Assembly: GCF_017744255.1 (NCBI RefSeq)
Contig: NZ_JAGHQP010000002.1
Span: 248,001-312,000, forward strand
DNA length: 64,000 nt
Direction: 5' to 3'
Source of the DNA: Brevundimonas sp. A19_0
GTDB lineage: Bacteria > Pseudomonadota > Alphaproteobacteria > Caulobacterales > Caulobacteraceae
The first letter of the stretch is position 1. Every line of letters starts with the position of its first letter. Both the position numbers and the translations under genes were made by a program. Shown here one piece after another: positions 31,798-43,299 of this stretch. The notes under the pieces are model-generated. The model did not search any database. It was given only the letters and a program-made list of their open reading frames with translations, and was not told the DNA's origin.

Positions 31798-31828
31798 ACG
31801 CCCCGGAGATCGCTCTCCGGGGCGTTTT
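31798..31828 (+). terminator. Rho-independent terminator after bamE
   Basis: A 12-bp perfect stem, ACGCCCCGGAGA with TCTCCGGGGCGT, closes a TCGC loop and runs into TTTT (31825-31828). It lies between the convergent bamE and hppA. Confidence 0.88.
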
Positions 31829-31853
31829 CCTTGTCAGCGGGTTTGACCGGCGA

Positions 31854-33983
31854 TCAGCCGATCCTGCCGCTGGCCAGCACTGCCAGCAGCAGCAGGGCCA
31901 CGATGTTCGTGATCTTGATCATCGGGTTCACCGCCGGGCCCGCCGTATCCTTGTAGGGATCGCCGACCGTGTCGCCCGTCACCGCGGCCTTGTGGGCTTC
32001 AGAGCCCTTGCCGCCGTGATGGCCTTCCTCGATCAGCTTCTTGGCGTTGTCCCAGGCACCGCCGCCCGAGGTCATCGAGACCGCGACGAACAGGCCCGTC
32101 ACGATCACGCCCATCAGCATGGCGCCGACGGCGGCAAAGGCATCCGCCTTGTCTGCGATCAGCATCACGCCGACGAACAGCACGATCGGCGACAGCACCG
32201 GCAGCAGCGACGGCACGATCATCTCGCGGATGGCCGCGCGCGTCAGGATGTCCACCGCCTTGCCGTATTCCGGCTTGGCCTTGAACTCCATGATGCCCGG
32301 GATTTCACGGAACTGGCGACGCACTTCGGCGACGACCGCTTCGGCGGCCCGGCCCACGGCCATCATCGACATCCCGCCGAACAGGAAGGGCAGCAGCCCT
32401 CCGAACAGCAGGCCGACGACGACGTAGGGGTTGGTCAGGCCGAAATCGACCGCACCCATTCCGGCGAAGAACGGGTATTCGGCGGCATTGGCGGCAAAGT
32501 AGTCGAGGTCCGACGTATAGGCCGCGAACAGCACCAGCGCGCCGAGGCCCGCCGAGCCGATAGCATAGCCCTTGGTCACCGCCTTGGTCGTGTTGCCGAC
32601 GGCGTCGAGCGCATCCGTCGAGACCCGCACATCGGCCGGCAGACCCGCCATCTCGGCGATGCCGCCGGCGTTGTCGGTCACCGGGCCAAAGGCGTCCAGC
32701 GCCACGATCATGCCCGCCACACCCAGCATGGTGGTGGTGGCGATGGCGATGCCGAACAGGCCCGCCAGCTGATAGGTGGCGATGATGCCGATGATGATCA
32801 CCAGCGCCGGCAGGGCGGTGGCCTCAAGCGAGACGGCCAGACCCTGGATGACGTTGGTGCCATGGCCCGAGGCCGAGGCCTTGGCCACCGACTTCACCGG
32901 ACGGAAGCCCGTGCCGGTATAGTATTCGGTGATCACGACGATGGCGGCGGTCACCGCCAGTCCGACCATGCCACACCAGAACAGGTTCATGGCGACGAAG
33001 CTGTTGCCGTTCGAGGCTTCGATCAGCGGCGGCGCCATGCGGGTCACGATGAACCAGACGGCCCCGACCGACAGCACGCCGGTCACGATCAGGCCTTGGT
33101 ACAGCGCCCCCATGATGTTCTGGGACTTGCCCAGCCGCACGAAGAAGGTGCCGATGATCGAGGTGACGATGCACACGGCGCAGATCGCCAGCGGCAGCAG
33201 CATCAGCACGTCCACATAGGGCTGGTCGCGGAAGAAGATCGCCGCCAGCACCATGGTGGCGACCGTGGTCACCGCATAGGTCTCGAACAGGTCGGCGGCC
33301 ATGCCGGCACAATCGCCGACGTTGTCGCCCACATTGTCGGCGATGGTCGCGGCGTTGCGGGGATCATCCTCGGGGATGCCGGCCTCGACCTTGCCGACCA
33401 TGTCGCCGCCGACGTCCGCACCCTTGGTGAAGATGCCGCCGCCCAGACGGGCAAAGATCGAGATCAGAGAGGCGCCGAAGCCCAGCGCCACCAGACCGTC
33501 GATCACCTCACGGCCGACGCGGTCCAGTCCCAGCACCTCGGTCAGCACGGCATAGTAGCCGGCCACCCCGATCAGGGCGCCGCCCGCCACGAACAGGCCG
33601 GTGATGGCCCCCGAGCGGAAGGCGAGGTCCAGCCCGCGCGCCAGGCTCTCGCTGGCGCCCTGGGCGGTCCGCACATTGGCCCGCACCGAGATCAGCATCC
33701 CGGCATAGCCCGCGGCCCCGGACAGCACGGCCCCGATCAGAAAGCCGATGGCCGCATAGGGCCCGATCAGGAAATAGGCCGCGATCAGGATGACGATCCC
33801 GACCATGGCGATGGTGGTGTATTGCCGCTTCAGATAGGCCGAAGCCCCTTCCTGGATCGCCGCAGCGATCTCACGCATCCGGTCCGTACCGGTAGAGGCC
33901 TTCATCAGCGCGGCGGTCTGGACCAGTCCATAGAGGACCCCCAGCACACCTGCGGCGATGACCAGCCACAGATAGTTTGTCAT
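31854..33983 (-). CDS. hppA: Membrane-bound proton-translocating pyrophosphatase, K+-independent type
   Basis: The 709-residue, about 16-span enzyme couples PPi hydrolysis to proton export. The substrate loop is [20 protein letters not shown] followed by [19 protein letters not shown]; the second is [16 protein letters not shown] and the third [20 protein letters not shown]. The segment [20 protein letters not shown] carries the Lys that marks K+-independent enzymes, instead of the Ala of K+-dependent ones. It is convergent with bamE across the terminator. Confidence 0.95.
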   Translation of the reverse strand: MTNYLWLVIAAGVLGVLYGLVQTAALMKASTGTDRMREIAAAIQEGASAYLKRQYTTIAMVGIVILIAAYFLIGPYAAIGFLIGAVLSGAAGYAGMLISVRANVRTAQGASESLARGLDLAFRSGAITGLFVAGGALIGVAGYYAVLTEVLGLDRVGREVIDGLVALGFGASLISIFARLGGGIFTKGADVGGDMVGKVEAGIPEDDPRNAATIADNVGDNVGDCAGMAADLFETYAVTTVATMVLAAIFFRDQPYVDVLMLLPLAICAVCIVTSIIGTFFVRLGKSQNIMGALYQGLIVTGVLSVGAVWFIVTRMAPPLIEASNGNSFVAMNLFWCGMVGLAVTAAIVVITEYYTGTGFRPVKSVAKASASGHGTNVIQGLAVSLEATALPALVIIIGIIATYQLAGLFGIAIATTTMLGVAGMIVALDAFGPVTDNAGGIAEMAGLPADVRVSTDALDAVGNTTKAVTKGYAIGSAGLGALVLFAAYTSDLDYFAANAAEYPFFAGMGAVDFGLTNPYVVVGLLFGGLLPFLFGGMSMMAVGRAAEAVVAEVRRQFREIPGIMEFKAKPEYGKAVDILTRAAIREMIVPSLLPVLSPIVLFVGVMLIADKADAFAAVGAMLMGVIVTGLFVAVSMTSGGGAWDNAKKLIEEGHHGGKGSEAHKAAVTGDTVGDPYKDTAGPAVNPMIKITNIVALLLLAVLASGRIG

Positions 33984-34155
33984 GGCGTTTCCATACCCTG
34001 TTCATGCAAGGCGCCCGGACCCTTGGCGCGGCGGGCTTTACGCCTCTGTCCGCCTTCCGGTCCCCCCGTGCGCGATGGACGCGACGCTGCGTCCCTCGGG
34101 AATTGCGGCGGAAACGTGCCAAATGCTCAGGGGAAGCGCAACAGGCGAACAGCGA

Positions 34156-34581
34156 TCACCGGCCGCGGGGCGGGTCTACCCTGCGGCGCGCGGCCTGGTT
34201 GGTCACCTCGACGCGGCTGACCTTGCCGCGGCCGGCGATCCGGTTGGCCGCCGCCATCATGGCGCGCGACAGGGCGGCTGCGTCCAGACTCGACCAGTCG
34301 TCGGCCAGGGTGAAGGGCGTGCGGTGGGCCGCCTTGACCAGGGCATCACGGAAGTGCGCGTCCTTGGCCCGGACGGTCTCCAGGGTGGCTGAGGCCGACA
34401 GGTGCAGGCGCACGCTGACGAACACGTAGTTGCGCACACGGCCATCGGCAATGACCGGCAGCCCCACGCCCTGCAGGTTGACGACGGCGGGCGCGGCCCC
34501 ACCGCCGCCGGCCAGGGCCGGTCCGGCGGCACTCATGCCGATGCCGCCCGCGATCAGGGAAAGAAGCTGTCTGCGATCCAT
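34156..34581 (-). CDS. Exported protein of unknown function
   Basis: The 141-residue protein MDRRQLLSLIAGGIGMSAAG has a Tat-like signal (RRQLL) ending near ALA. The mature part, GVGLPVIADGRVRNYVFVSV followed by RLHLSASATLETVRAKDAHF, recalls FliL-like or periplasmic strand-rich domains, but I cannot name the family. ATG at 34581 is chosen over an upstream GTG. It lies between thiL and hppA on the same strand, with gaps of 43 and 172 bases. Confidence 0.6.
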   Translation of the reverse strand: MDRRQLLSLIAGGIGMSAAGPALAGGGGAAPAVVNLQGVGLPVIADGRVRNYVFVSVRLHLSASATLETVRAKDAHFRDALVKAAHRTPFTLADDWSSLDAAALSRAMMAAANRIAGRGKVSRVEVTNQAARRRVDPPRGR

Positions 34582-34624
34582 GGCCGCCACCCTGACAGGG
34601 CGGGGTTAGAATTCCGTTTCCGAC

Positions 34625-35614
34625 CTAGCTGTGAACCCAGCCGGGCCGGCTGATCGGCACATCCTCGCCCAGATAGCGCACCCGGACCCCCTCACCCGCC
34701 CTCACATCACCGATGCACGTCAGGCGAAGACGGTGCCGCTCGGCCTCGCGTCGAAGGGCCGACTCGTCCCCCGGCCGGGCCGTGAAGACGACCTCATAGT
34801 CGTCGCCCCCGGTCGCCAGTTGCGCCAGCGCGTGAACCGGGTCGGCGCGCCCGTCGAACCAGGCCTGACCGGCCATGGACAGCGGCAGGGTCTCCAGCCG
34901 CACATCGACCCTGACCCCGCTCTGCCGTGCCAGATGGCCCAGATCGGCCACCAGTCCGTCCGACACATCCAGTGCCGCGGTGGCATGGGCGGCGATGGCC
35001 GGCGCAAAGGCGGTGCGCGGCATGGGCCGGCGATATTGCTCGATGACAGCCGCCTGACGTTCAGGCTCGAGGCGCAACAGCTCTGTGGCGGCGCGCAGAC
35101 CCAGCCAGCCATCCCCGATCACGCCGGTCACGAACACCAGATCGCCCGGCTGGGCTCCGCCGCGTCCAACGATCTCACCCTTCGGCGTCCAGCCCATCAG
35201 GGTGATGGAGAAGGAGGCCGGCCCCGGCGTCGATACCGTATCGCCCCCCAGCAGCGCCACGCCAAACCGTTCCTGATCCTCGGCCAGCCCCTGTACGAAC
35301 GCCTTTCGTTCCGGCCAGCCGCAGCGCGGCGACCAGTGACAGGCCAGCAGATAGCCGAACGGCTCGACCCCCTTGGCGGCCAGGTCCGACAGGTTCGCGC
35401 GCAACAGCTTCTGGGCGACCGTGTCCAGCGGGTCGGTGGGCAGGAAATGAACGCCTTCGACCATGGCGTCCTTGGTCACCACCAGATCATGCCCCTTGCG
35501 GCGCGGGATGAGGGCGACATCGTCGGTCAGCCCCCTGCCCCATTCCGGATGGGCCAGGGGCGCAAGCAGGCGCTGGATGGTTTCGAACTCGTCGGCGACG
35601 TCGATCGCGGGCAT
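34625..35614 (-). CDS. thiL: Thiamine-monophosphate kinase
   Basis: ThiL phosphorylates thiamine phosphate to thiamine diphosphate. The 329-residue protein has the PurM-like motifs GLTDDVALIPRRKGHDLVVT, KDAMVEGVHFL, LRANLSDLAAKGVEPFGYLL, LLGGDTVSTPGPASFSITLM, ALDVSDGLVADLGHLARQSG and QLATGGDDYEVVFTA. Its ATG shares a base with the nusB stop, so it is the last gene of the rib-nusB-thiL operon. Confidence 0.95.
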   Translation of the reverse strand: MPAIDVADEFETIQRLLAPLAHPEWGRGLTDDVALIPRRKGHDLVVTKDAMVEGVHFLPTDPLDTVAQKLLRANLSDLAAKGVEPFGYLLACHWSPRCGWPERKAFVQGLAEDQERFGVALLGGDTVSTPGPASFSITLMGWTPKGEIVGRGGAQPGDLVFVTGVIGDGWLGLRAATELLRLEPERQAAVIEQYRRPMPRTAFAPAIAAHATAALDVSDGLVADLGHLARQSGVRVDVRLETLPLSMAGQAWFDGRADPVHALAQLATGGDDYEVVFTARPGDESALRREAERHRLRLTCIGDVRAGEGVRVRYLGEDVPISRPGWVHS

Positions 35615-36138
35615 CAGGCCCGGGTGTCGCGGGCCACCCCATCCAGGGCGGCATTCACGAACTTGGCCTCGGCGTCGTCGAAGAAGGCCTTGGCCAGCTC
35701 GACGTATTCGTCGATCACAATTTCCAGCGCGACCTCGGGCTTGCGCATCAGCTCCCACGCCCCGGACCGCAACAGCGCCCGCAGGGTGGCGTCCAGACGC
35801 TCGATCTTCCAGTTCGAGGCCAGCCGCGCCCGGATGGCCGAATCGACCGCCCGCTGCTCGGTGACCACGCCCCGCACCACATCGGCGAACCAGGCCTCGT
35901 CGGCCTCGGCCATCATCTGCCCCTCGATGTCGCTGTCGAACCGGTGGCGCGAGAACTCCTCGATCACCGTATCGACGCCCTCGCCGGCCAGCTCCATCTG
36001 ATAGAGGGCCTGCACAGCGGCCAGGCGCGCGACGGTGCGCGCGCGCCGCTGGCGCGAGGTCAGGGTCGAGGAGTCCCCGGATTTCTGGGCCTCGTCGAGA
36101 AGCTCCAGCACGGATTTCAGGCTATTGGGTTCGGTCAC
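35614..36138 (-). CDS. nusB: Transcription antitermination factor NusB
   Basis: The 174-residue all-helical protein binds boxA RNA with S10 during rRNA antitermination. The core is [60 protein letters not shown] and [20 protein letters not shown]. An N-terminal extension of about 30 residues is common in alphaproteobacteria. GTG at 36138 overlaps the ribH stop by four bases. Confidence 0.93.
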   Translation of the reverse strand: MTEPNSLKSVLELLDEAQKSGDSSTLTSRQRRARTVARLAAVQALYQMELAGEGVDTVIEEFSRHRFDSDIEGQMMAEADEAWFADVVRGVVTEQRAVDSAIRARLASNWKIERLDATLRALLRSGAWELMRKPEVALEIVIDEYVELAKAFFDDAEAKFVNAALDGVARDTRA

Positions 36139-36596
36139 GCGCCCAGTCCTACGCGCAACCGCTTCTTCAGGGCAATCATCTCCAGACAGGCCCGCGCCGC
36201 GCCACCGCCCTTGTCGCCCTCGCTCAGGCGCGCCCGGGCCCACGCCTGGTCCTCGTCCTCGGTCGTCAGGATGCCGTTGCCGATCGCCAGTCCCTTGAGG
36301 CTGAGATTCATCAGCCCGGCCGCCGACTGATCCGAGACGATCTCGAAATGATAGGTCTCGCCGCGGATCACACAGCCCAGCGCCACATAGCCGTCATAGC
36401 GCGGCGCGGTCGGATAGCGCCCGGCCTCTTCGGCCAAGGCGATGGCGCCCGGCACTTCCAGCGCGCCCGGAACCGTCACCACGTCATACTGAACGCCGCG
36501 CGCCTTCAGGGCGTCGGTCGCTCCCTCCAGCAGGGCGTCGGCCAGATCGTCGTAGAAGCGCGCCTCAACGATCAGAATGCGATCGGGATCCTTCAC
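36135..36596 (-). CDS. ribH: 6,7-dimethyl-8-ribityllumazine synthase
   Basis: The 153-residue enzyme makes lumazine, the substrate of riboflavin synthase. Marks are [76 protein letters not shown] and [12 protein letters not shown]; the catalytic His is in YHFEIV. GTG at 36596 overlaps the ribBA stop by four bases. Confidence 0.95.
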   Translation of the reverse strand: MKDPDRILIVEARFYDDLADALLEGATDALKARGVQYDVVTVPGALEVPGAIALAEEAGRYPTAPRYDGYVALGCVIRGETYHFEIVSDQSAAGLMNLSLKGLAIGNGILTTEDEDQAWARARLSEGDKGGGAARACLEMIALKKRLRVGLGA

Positions 36597-37726
36597 GCCA
36601 CCGGTTCTCCATCCATGTCCCGCCACCCGACAATGCGCAGGCCGTAGCCCTCCAGCGCGGTCGGATTGGGGCGGGTTGAGCTCATCACAATCATGTCGCG
36701 CACACCCAGGTCCTTCAGGATCTGCGCGCCGACGCCATAGTTCCGGATCGACCGGTCGACGGCCTGCGGCCGCGGCGTCCCCATCAGCCGTTCGGCCAGG
36801 CCGTGCAGTTCGGGGTCGCGCAGGAACACGATCACACCAGCCCCGCCGTGCTCGCTGATGGTCTTCAGCGATCTGGGCACATAGTCCTGACGCGACTCGA
36901 CATGGCCCAGCAGATCGGCCGCGAAGTCCACCTGGTGCATGCGCACCAGCGTCGGCTTGGCCGGATCGACCTTGCCGCTGACCAGGGCGACATGCTCCAC
37001 GCCCTCGATCGTGTTGCGGTACAGGACCATGCGGAACGGGCCGCCATGCACACTGTCGAACTCCGTATCCAGCACCCGCTCGACAAAGGTCTCGGTGCGG
37101 CGGCGATAGGCGATCAGGTCAGCGATGGTGCCGATCTTCAGGCCGTGCAGCTGGGAAAAGGCCACCAGGTCCGGCATGCGGGCCATGGTGCCGTCGTCGT
37201 TCATGATCTCGCAGATCACCCCTGCGGGCGTCAGGCCGGCCATGCGGCTGATGTCCACGGCCGCCTCGGTATGGCCGGTACGGACCAGCACCCCGCCGTC
37301 GCGCGCCACCAGCGGAAACACATGCCCGGGCGAGACCAGATCGTCCGGTCCCCGGTTCGGGTCCACCGCAATCTGCACCGTCCGGGCGCGGTCGGCGGCC
37401 GAGATGCCGGTCGTCACGCCTTCCTTCGCCTCGATCGAGACGGTGAAGGCGGTACCCATGCTTTCGCGGTTCTCGGCGGCCATGGGGGGCAGGCGCAGCT
37501 GGCGCGACCGTTCGGCCGTGATGGCCAGACAGATCAGGCCACGCGCGTGCTTGGCCATGAAGTTGATCTGGTCGGGCGTGGCGAACTGGGCCGGGATGAT
37601 GACATCGCCCTCGTTCTCGCGATCCTCGGCGTCCACGAGGATATAGGGCCGCCCGTTCCGGGCATCCTCGATGATGTCCTCAATGGGGCTGATGGGGGTG
37701 TCGGTTTGCCGGGCGGTTTGCATCAT
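36593..37726 (-). CDS. ribBA: 3,4-dihydroxy-2-butanone-4-phosphate synthase with degenerate GTP cyclohydrolase II-like domain
   Basis: The N-terminal RibB domain is intact: [80 protein letters not shown] and [11 protein letters not shown]. The C-terminal RibA-like domain (about residues 205-377) lacks the three zinc cysteines of GTP cyclohydrolase II: where E. coli RibA has SECLTGD...CDCG, this protein has [19 protein letters not shown]. It probably does not hydrolyse GTP, so a separate RibA is expected. ATG at 37726 overlaps the ribE stop by four bases; 377 residues. Confidence 0.9.
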   Translation of the reverse strand: MMQTARQTDTPISPIEDIIEDARNGRPYILVDAEDRENEGDVIIPAQFATPDQINFMAKHARGLICLAITAERSRQLRLPPMAAENRESMGTAFTVSIEAKEGVTTGISAADRARTVQIAVDPNRGPDDLVSPGHVFPLVARDGGVLVRTGHTEAAVDISRMAGLTPAGVICEIMNDDGTMARMPDLVAFSQLHGLKIGTIADLIAYRRRTETFVERVLDTEFDSVHGGPFRMVLYRNTIEGVEHVALVSGKVDPAKPTLVRMHQVDFAADLLGHVESRQDYVPRSLKTISEHGGAGVIVFLRDPELHGLAERLMGTPRPQAVDRSIRNYGVGAQILKDLGVRDMIVMSSTRPNPTALEGYGLRIVGWRDMDGEPVA

Positions 37727-38313
37727 TGCGTCTCCTGCCATCTGGCAAGGTAACGCGCCAGCATGTCGATCTCCAGATTCACGGAATTTCCGACCTTGAG
37801 ACCGCCCAGCGTCGTGTGCTCCCAGGTGTGGGGGATGATGTTCAGGCCAAAGGTCCGGCCTTCGACTTCATTGACCGTCAGCGACACCCCGTCGACCGTG
37901 ATCGACCCCTTGGCCGCGATATAGCGATGCAGGGGCGCGGGCGCCTCGATCTCTATCCGGTGCGATCCGCCTTCGGGCGTGATCGACACGACCGTGCCCA
38001 GACCATCGACATGGCCCGAAACGATGTGGCCGCCCAGTTCGTCGCCCAGCCTGGCGGCCCGCTCCAGATTGACGCGGGTGCCTTCGCCCCAGTCGCCCAG
38101 GGTGGTCTTCGACAGGGTCTCGCCCGACACCTCGACCGCGAACCAGCCCGGGCCCTTCTCGGTCACCGTCAGGCAGCAGCCCGCATGGCTGATCGAGGCG
38201 CCCAGGTCGATCGTCGCCGTGTCGAACGCCGTTTCGATCTCATAGCGATGATCGCGCGCGGTCGGCGTGATGCGCCGCACCCGCCCCACGTCCGTGACGA
38301 TGCCGGTGAACAT
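37723..38313 (-). CDS. ribE: Riboflavin synthase alpha chain
   Basis: The 196-residue protein has two lumazine-binding repeats, MFTGIVTDVGRVRRITPTAR with SISHAGCCLTVTEKGPGWFA, and GGHIVSGHVDGLGTVVSITP with KGSITVDGVSLTVNEVEGRT, as expected for the trimeric alpha synthase. It converts two lumazines to riboflavin and a pyrimidine. It directly abuts the ribD-type gene. Confidence 0.95.
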   Translation of the reverse strand: MFTGIVTDVGRVRRITPTARDHRYEIETAFDTATIDLGASISHAGCCLTVTEKGPGWFAVEVSGETLSKTTLGDWGEGTRVNLERAARLGDELGGHIVSGHVDGLGTVVSITPEGGSHRIEIEAPAPLHRYIAAKGSITVDGVSLTVNEVEGRTFGLNIIPHTWEHTTLGGLKVGNSVNLEIDMLARYLARWQETQ

Positions 38314-38946
38314 TCAGATCCTTTCGAGCCGCTCCCACAGATCGTCACCGACGATCTCAGCGGATATGCGCCGAAACTTGGGGGCATCCGCCAGCTTTGC
38401 AAGCGACAGGGCCGCGACGCAGGGCCGCCCCTCGCTGCCCAGCAGGATCGGTGCCCGGAACCACTCCAGCCGGTCGATGAGGTTTTCGCGCAGGAATCCG
38501 GCCGCGACCTCGCCTCCGCCCTCGATCAGGACCGAGCGGATGCCGCGCGCGTGCAGGGTGTCGAGCACGGCGTGCAGGTTGGGGCGGCCCTCCACATCGA
38601 CAACCTCTACGATTTCGGCGGTCCCGATTGGGCGCGCCGAAGCCGTCGTAAAGATCAGGCTGTTGCCCGTGGCGATCTGCGCCGTCCCGGGCGTCCGAAG
38701 CCGGCTGTCCAGCACCACACGCAGCGGCTGGGGCCCGGTATGATCCGGCAGACGGACGGTCAGGGCGGGATCGTCGGCCAGCACCGTGCCGATCCCCACC
38801 AGAATGGCGTCATGCCGGGCTCTCAGCCGGTGGCCCTGTACCCGCGCAGCCTCTCCCGTGATCCACTGCGACTCCCCCGAAGCCGTGGCAATACGGCCAT
38901 CCAGCGAGGTGGCGAGCTTCAGCGTGACGGTGGGGCGCCCGGTCAT
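38314..38946 (-). CDS. ribD: RibD-type pyrimidine reductase domain without deaminase
   Basis: The 210-residue protein covers only the C-terminal reductase half of Rib[76 protein letters not shown] and [20 protein letters not shown]. The HAE...PCSHxGRTPPC deaminase of bifunctional RibD is absent, and nrdR overlaps the start by four bases, leaving no room for it. The deaminase must be encoded elsewhere. Reductase function fits the riboflavin operon. Confidence 0.88.
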   Translation of the reverse strand: MTGRPTVTLKLATSLDGRIATASGESQWITGEAARVQGHRLRARHDAILVGIGTVLADDPALTVRLPDHTGPQPLRVVLDSRLRTPGTAQIATGNSLIFTTASARPIGTAEIVEVVDVEGRPNLHAVLDTLHARGIRSVLIEGGGEVAAGFLRENLIDRLEWFRAPILLGSEGRPCVAALSLAKLADAPKFRRISAEIVGDDLWERLERI

Positions 38947-39428
38947 TCCGGCTGGCCGTCGCCACCCGGCTTGTCGTCATTGTAGCCCTCGTCGCCGAGG
39001 AACCGGGCGAAGTCGCCCGTGTGCCGGAAGTCCTTGTAAACAGACGCATACCGGACATAGGCCACGTCATCGAGGCCCTTCAGCGCCTTCATGATGAAGT
39101 CGCCCACCACGCTGGACGGGATCTCGGTCTCGCCCAGGCTCTCCAGCTGGCGCACGATGCGGCTGACCATCTGCTCGATCTGGTCGGGCTGCACCGGCCG
39201 TTTGCGCAGCGCAATGCCCAGCGACCTCTCCAGCTTGTCGCGGTCGAAGGGCGTGCGCCGTCCGTTCCGCTTCAGGATCACCAGTTCCCGCAACTGCACC
39301 CGCTCGAAGGTGGTGAAGCGCCCCTCGCACGACGGGCACATCCGACGGCGCCGGATCGCCGCCCCGTCATCCGACGGACGACTGTCCTTCACCTGGGTGT
39401 CGGCATGGCCGCAGAACGGGCATTTCAT
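38943..39428 (-). CDS. nrdR: Transcriptional repressor NrdR
   Basis: The 161-residue protein has a zinc ribbon ([40 protein letters not shown]) and an ATP-cone ([40 protein letters not shown]). It represses ribonucleotide reductase genes through NrdR boxes. The acidic tail after residue 140 is variable. It lies between glyA (6-base gap) and ribD. Confidence 0.96.
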   Translation of the reverse strand: MKCPFCGHADTQVKDSRPSDDGAAIRRRRMCPSCEGRFTTFERVQLRELVILKRNGRRTPFDRDKLERSLGIALRKRPVQPDQIEQMVSRIVRQLESLGETEIPSSVVGDFIMKALKGLDDVAYVRYASVYKDFRHTGDFARFLGDEGYNDDKPGGDGQPE

Positions 39429-39434
39429 CGATGT

Positions 39435-40718
<1,284 letters not shown>

Positions 40719-40784
40719 GGCAATCCCCGAACTGAAAGGTCGCCCTATCTAGGCCCCACGACCCGAGACCACAACACCTTGTGG

Positions 40785-40973
40785 TCAGCGTGCCGCCAAC
40801 GCCCGCTTCAGCTTGGCGAGGGCGATGCGTTCCAGCCCATTTCGCTCGGTCACGGGCCCGACCGCCGAGACCTCGGTCCCGCTGGCCACGTGCACCGCAG
40901 AGCATTTCAGGTACGCGCCATTCCGCACAAACTCGACGATCACCTCGCCGGGGGCGGACCGGTCGTCAGGCAA
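40785..40973 (-). CDS. Small DUF6898-type protein
   Basis: The 62-residue product [20 protein letters not shown] followed by [20 protein letters not shown] resembles a small alphaproteobacterial family found next to glyA and given as DUF6898. It overlaps the hemA end by eight bases. Function is unknown; the family name is from memory. Confidence 0.65.
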   Translation of the reverse strand: MPDDRSAPGEVIVEFVRNGAYLKCSAVHVASGTEVSAVGPVTERNGLERIALAKLKRALAAR

Positions 40974-42192
40974 CGGCAGGGAGACGCGCCACGTTGCAGT
41001 GGGTCCAAAGCTTGTCCATGGCCGTCACCAGCGCGTCCATCATGCCGTCATCGTGGTTCGGAGACGGGGTGAAGCGCAGGCGTTCGGTGCCCTTGGGCAC
41101 GGTCGGATAGTTGATCGGCTGGACATAGATGCCGTGCTCTTCCAGCAGCATGTCCGAGATCATCTTGCAGTGCACCGGATTGCCGACGTGCACGGGCACG
41201 ATATGGCTCTCCGACGGCATGACCGGGATCCCGGCCGCCATGAAGCGTTCCTTCAGCGCCTGGGCCCGGGCCTGATGCGCCGCGCGCAGCTCGGGGTGGG
41301 CCTTGAGGTGACGGACCGAGGCCAGGGCACCGGCGGTCAGGGCCGGCGGCAGGCTGGTGGTGAAGATGAACCCGGCGGCCCAGCTGCGGACAGCATCCAC
41401 GATCACCGCGTCGGCGGCGATGTAGCCACCCATCACGCCGACGGCCTTGCCGAGGGTGCATTCGATGATGTCGATCTGGTCCAGAACACCGTCGCGCTCG
41501 GCGATGCCGGCGCCAGCCTCGCCGTACAGGCCGACGGCGTGAACCTCGTCCAGATAGGTCAGGGCCCCATATTTGTGCGCCAGGGCAATGGTGCCGGCCA
41601 GGTCGGCGATGTCGCCGTCCATGGAATAGACGCTCTCGAAGGCGATCAGCTTGGGCGCATCGGCCGGCGCTGCCGCCAGCAGCGCCTCGAGGTGAACCAG
41701 ATCGTTGTGCTGATAGATATGCCGCTCACAGCCGCCGTTGCGGATGCCCGCGATCATCGAGGCGTGGTTCAGCGAGTCGGAGAAGATGATCAGCCCCGGC
41801 AGGATACGCTGCAGCGTCGTCAGCGTCGCCTCATTGGCCACATAGCCCGAGGTGAACAGCAGGGCGGCTTCCTTGTGGTGCCAGGCGGCCAGCTCGGCCT
41901 CGAGGTCCACAGCGGAACGGGTGGTGCCCGAGATGTTGCGCGTGCCTCCGGCGCCGGCGCCCGTGGCCTCGACCTCGGCCTGCATGGCCGTCAGGACCTC
42001 GGGGTGCTGACCCATGCCGAGATAGTCATTGGAGCACCAGACGACGACGTCCTGTTCGGTGCCGTCATCCCGGCGCCAGACCGCGCGCGGAAACTCACCG
42101 CGAACACGCTTCAGATCGGCGAAGACACGGTAACGCCCCTCGGCCCGGACCTGGTCCACGGCGTTTCCAAAGGCGGCCTTGTAGTCGAACAC
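40966..42192 (-). CDS. hemA: 5-aminolevulinate synthase
   Basis: The 408-residue enzyme condenses glycine and succinyl-CoA to ALA, the alphaproteobacterial (C4) start of heme synthesis. It has [72 protein letters not shown] and [20 protein letters not shown], with the PLP lysine in [20 protein letters not shown]. HemB lies 6 kb away. No binding motif for a regulator was recognised upstream. Confidence 0.97.
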   Translation of the reverse strand: MFDYKAAFGNAVDQVRAEGRYRVFADLKRVRGEFPRAVWRRDDGTEQDVVVWCSNDYLGMGQHPEVLTAMQAEVEATGAGAGGTRNISGTTRSAVDLEAELAAWHHKEAALLFTSGYVANEATLTTLQRILPGLIIFSDSLNHASMIAGIRNGGCERHIYQHNDLVHLEALLAAAPADAPKLIAFESVYSMDGDIADLAGTIALAHKYGALTYLDEVHAVGLYGEAGAGIAERDGVLDQIDIIECTLGKAVGVMGGYIAADAVIVDAVRSWAAGFIFTTSLPPALTAGALASVRHLKAHPELRAAHQARAQALKERFMAAGIPVMPSESHIVPVHVGNPVHCKMISDMLLEEHGIYVQPINYPTVPKGTERLRFTPSPNHDDGMMDALVTAMDKLWTHCNVARLPAVA

Positions 42193-42321
42193 GGTTTGCG
42201 GTCTCTCGCCTGGGCGTTTCTGACGCGGCCCTTGTGCGCCTCACACGGTTAAAAGTCCATGTTCACGGTGCGGTGAAATGGTCGCAACCCCTTAATTGAT
42301 AACGGTTCTCAATAGCCGATA

Positions 42322-43227
42322 TCAGCCCTTGGGCAGCTCATCCAGCTTGCCGCGGAGCAGCTGCAGGATGGCCGAGAAGTCCCGCCCGCCGTAGCCCAGC
42401 CGGTCGAACATCTGGAACAGGGCTTCGGTCTGGGCACCCAGCGGGGTCGAGGCGCCCGCCTTGGCCGCCGCGTCCTGGGCCAGCTTGAGGTCCTTCAGCA
42501 TCATGGCCGTGGCGAACCCGCCGTCATAGTTGCGATTCGACGGCGCGGTCGGCACCGGGCCGGGCCAGGGGTAGTAGGTCGTCGTCGACCAGCTCTGTCC
42601 CGAGGACTTGGACACGATGTCGAACATCCTGACCGGGTCCAGCCCCAGCTTCTCGGCCAGACCGATCGCCTCGCAGGTGCCCAGCATGGTGATGCCGAGG
42701 ATCATGTTGTTGCAGATCTTGGCCGCCTGCCCCGCCCCGTGGTCCCCGGCACGGAAGGTCGCCCGGCTCATCGGCTCCAGCGCCGGCTCGATCCGCGCAA
42801 AGTCGCCCTCGTCACAGCCAACCATGAAGGCCAGCGTCCCGGCATCCGCCGCCATGGTCCCGCCCGAGACCGGCGCGTCGGCGAAGGCATAGCCCGCCTC
42901 CTTCGCCAGACCGGCGACCTTGCGCGCCGTGTCGACGTCGATGGTCGAGCAGTCCAGCAGCAGGGCGCTGGACGGCGCGGCGCCGATGATCTGCTCGGTA
43001 TAGACCTTCAGCACATGGGGGCCGGCCGGTAGCATGGTGATGACCACGTCCGCGTCCTTGACCGCCTCGACGACCGAGCCGGCCGCCTCGCAGCCTGCCT
43101 CCACCGCGCGCGCGACAGCGGCCTCGGACAGATCGAACGCCTTGACCCGCCGCCCCGCCTTCGCCTGGTTTGCGGCCATGCCGCCGCCCATGTTTCCCAG
43201 TCCGATGAAGGCGATGGTCATGGTCAT
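42322..43227 (-). CDS. mmsB: 3-hydroxyisobutyrate dehydrogenase
   Basis: The 301-residue NAD-dependent enzyme oxidises 3-hydroxyisobutyrate to methylmalonate semialdehyde in valine breakdown. It has the Rossmann motif TIAFIGLGNMGGGMAANQAK, substrate motif DAPVSGGTMAADAGTLAFMV and catalytic Lys in HGAGQAAKICNNMILGITML. The WSTTTYYPWPGPVPTAPSNR block is typical of true HIBADH. With the hydrolase at 44960 and the acyl-CoA dehydrogenase at 46809 it makes a valine-degradation group. Confidence 0.93.
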   Translation of the reverse strand: MTMTIAFIGLGNMGGGMAANQAKAGRRVKAFDLSEAAVARAVEAGCEAAGSVVEAVKDADVVITMLPAGPHVLKVYTEQIIGAAPSSALLLDCSTIDVDTARKVAGLAKEAGYAFADAPVSGGTMAADAGTLAFMVGCDEGDFARIEPALEPMSRATFRAGDHGAGQAAKICNNMILGITMLGTCEAIGLAEKLGLDPVRMFDIVSKSSGQSWSTTTYYPWPGPVPTAPSNRNYDGGFATAMMLKDLKLAQDAAAKAGASTPLGAQTEALFQMFDRLGYGGRDFSAILQLLRGKLDELPKG

Positions 43228-43299
43228 GTCGGCGTCTCCCTGTGCGCGATTTGTTGCGCGGAGGGTTAGCCGGTCGGGGCAGCCAAGACCAGCGTGACC

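Noticed and set aside
37727..38313. FMN riboswitch in the riboflavin operon
   Set aside because: No leader of enough length exists; genes from nrdR to thiL abut or overlap, and no FMN-aptamer conserved segments were seen.
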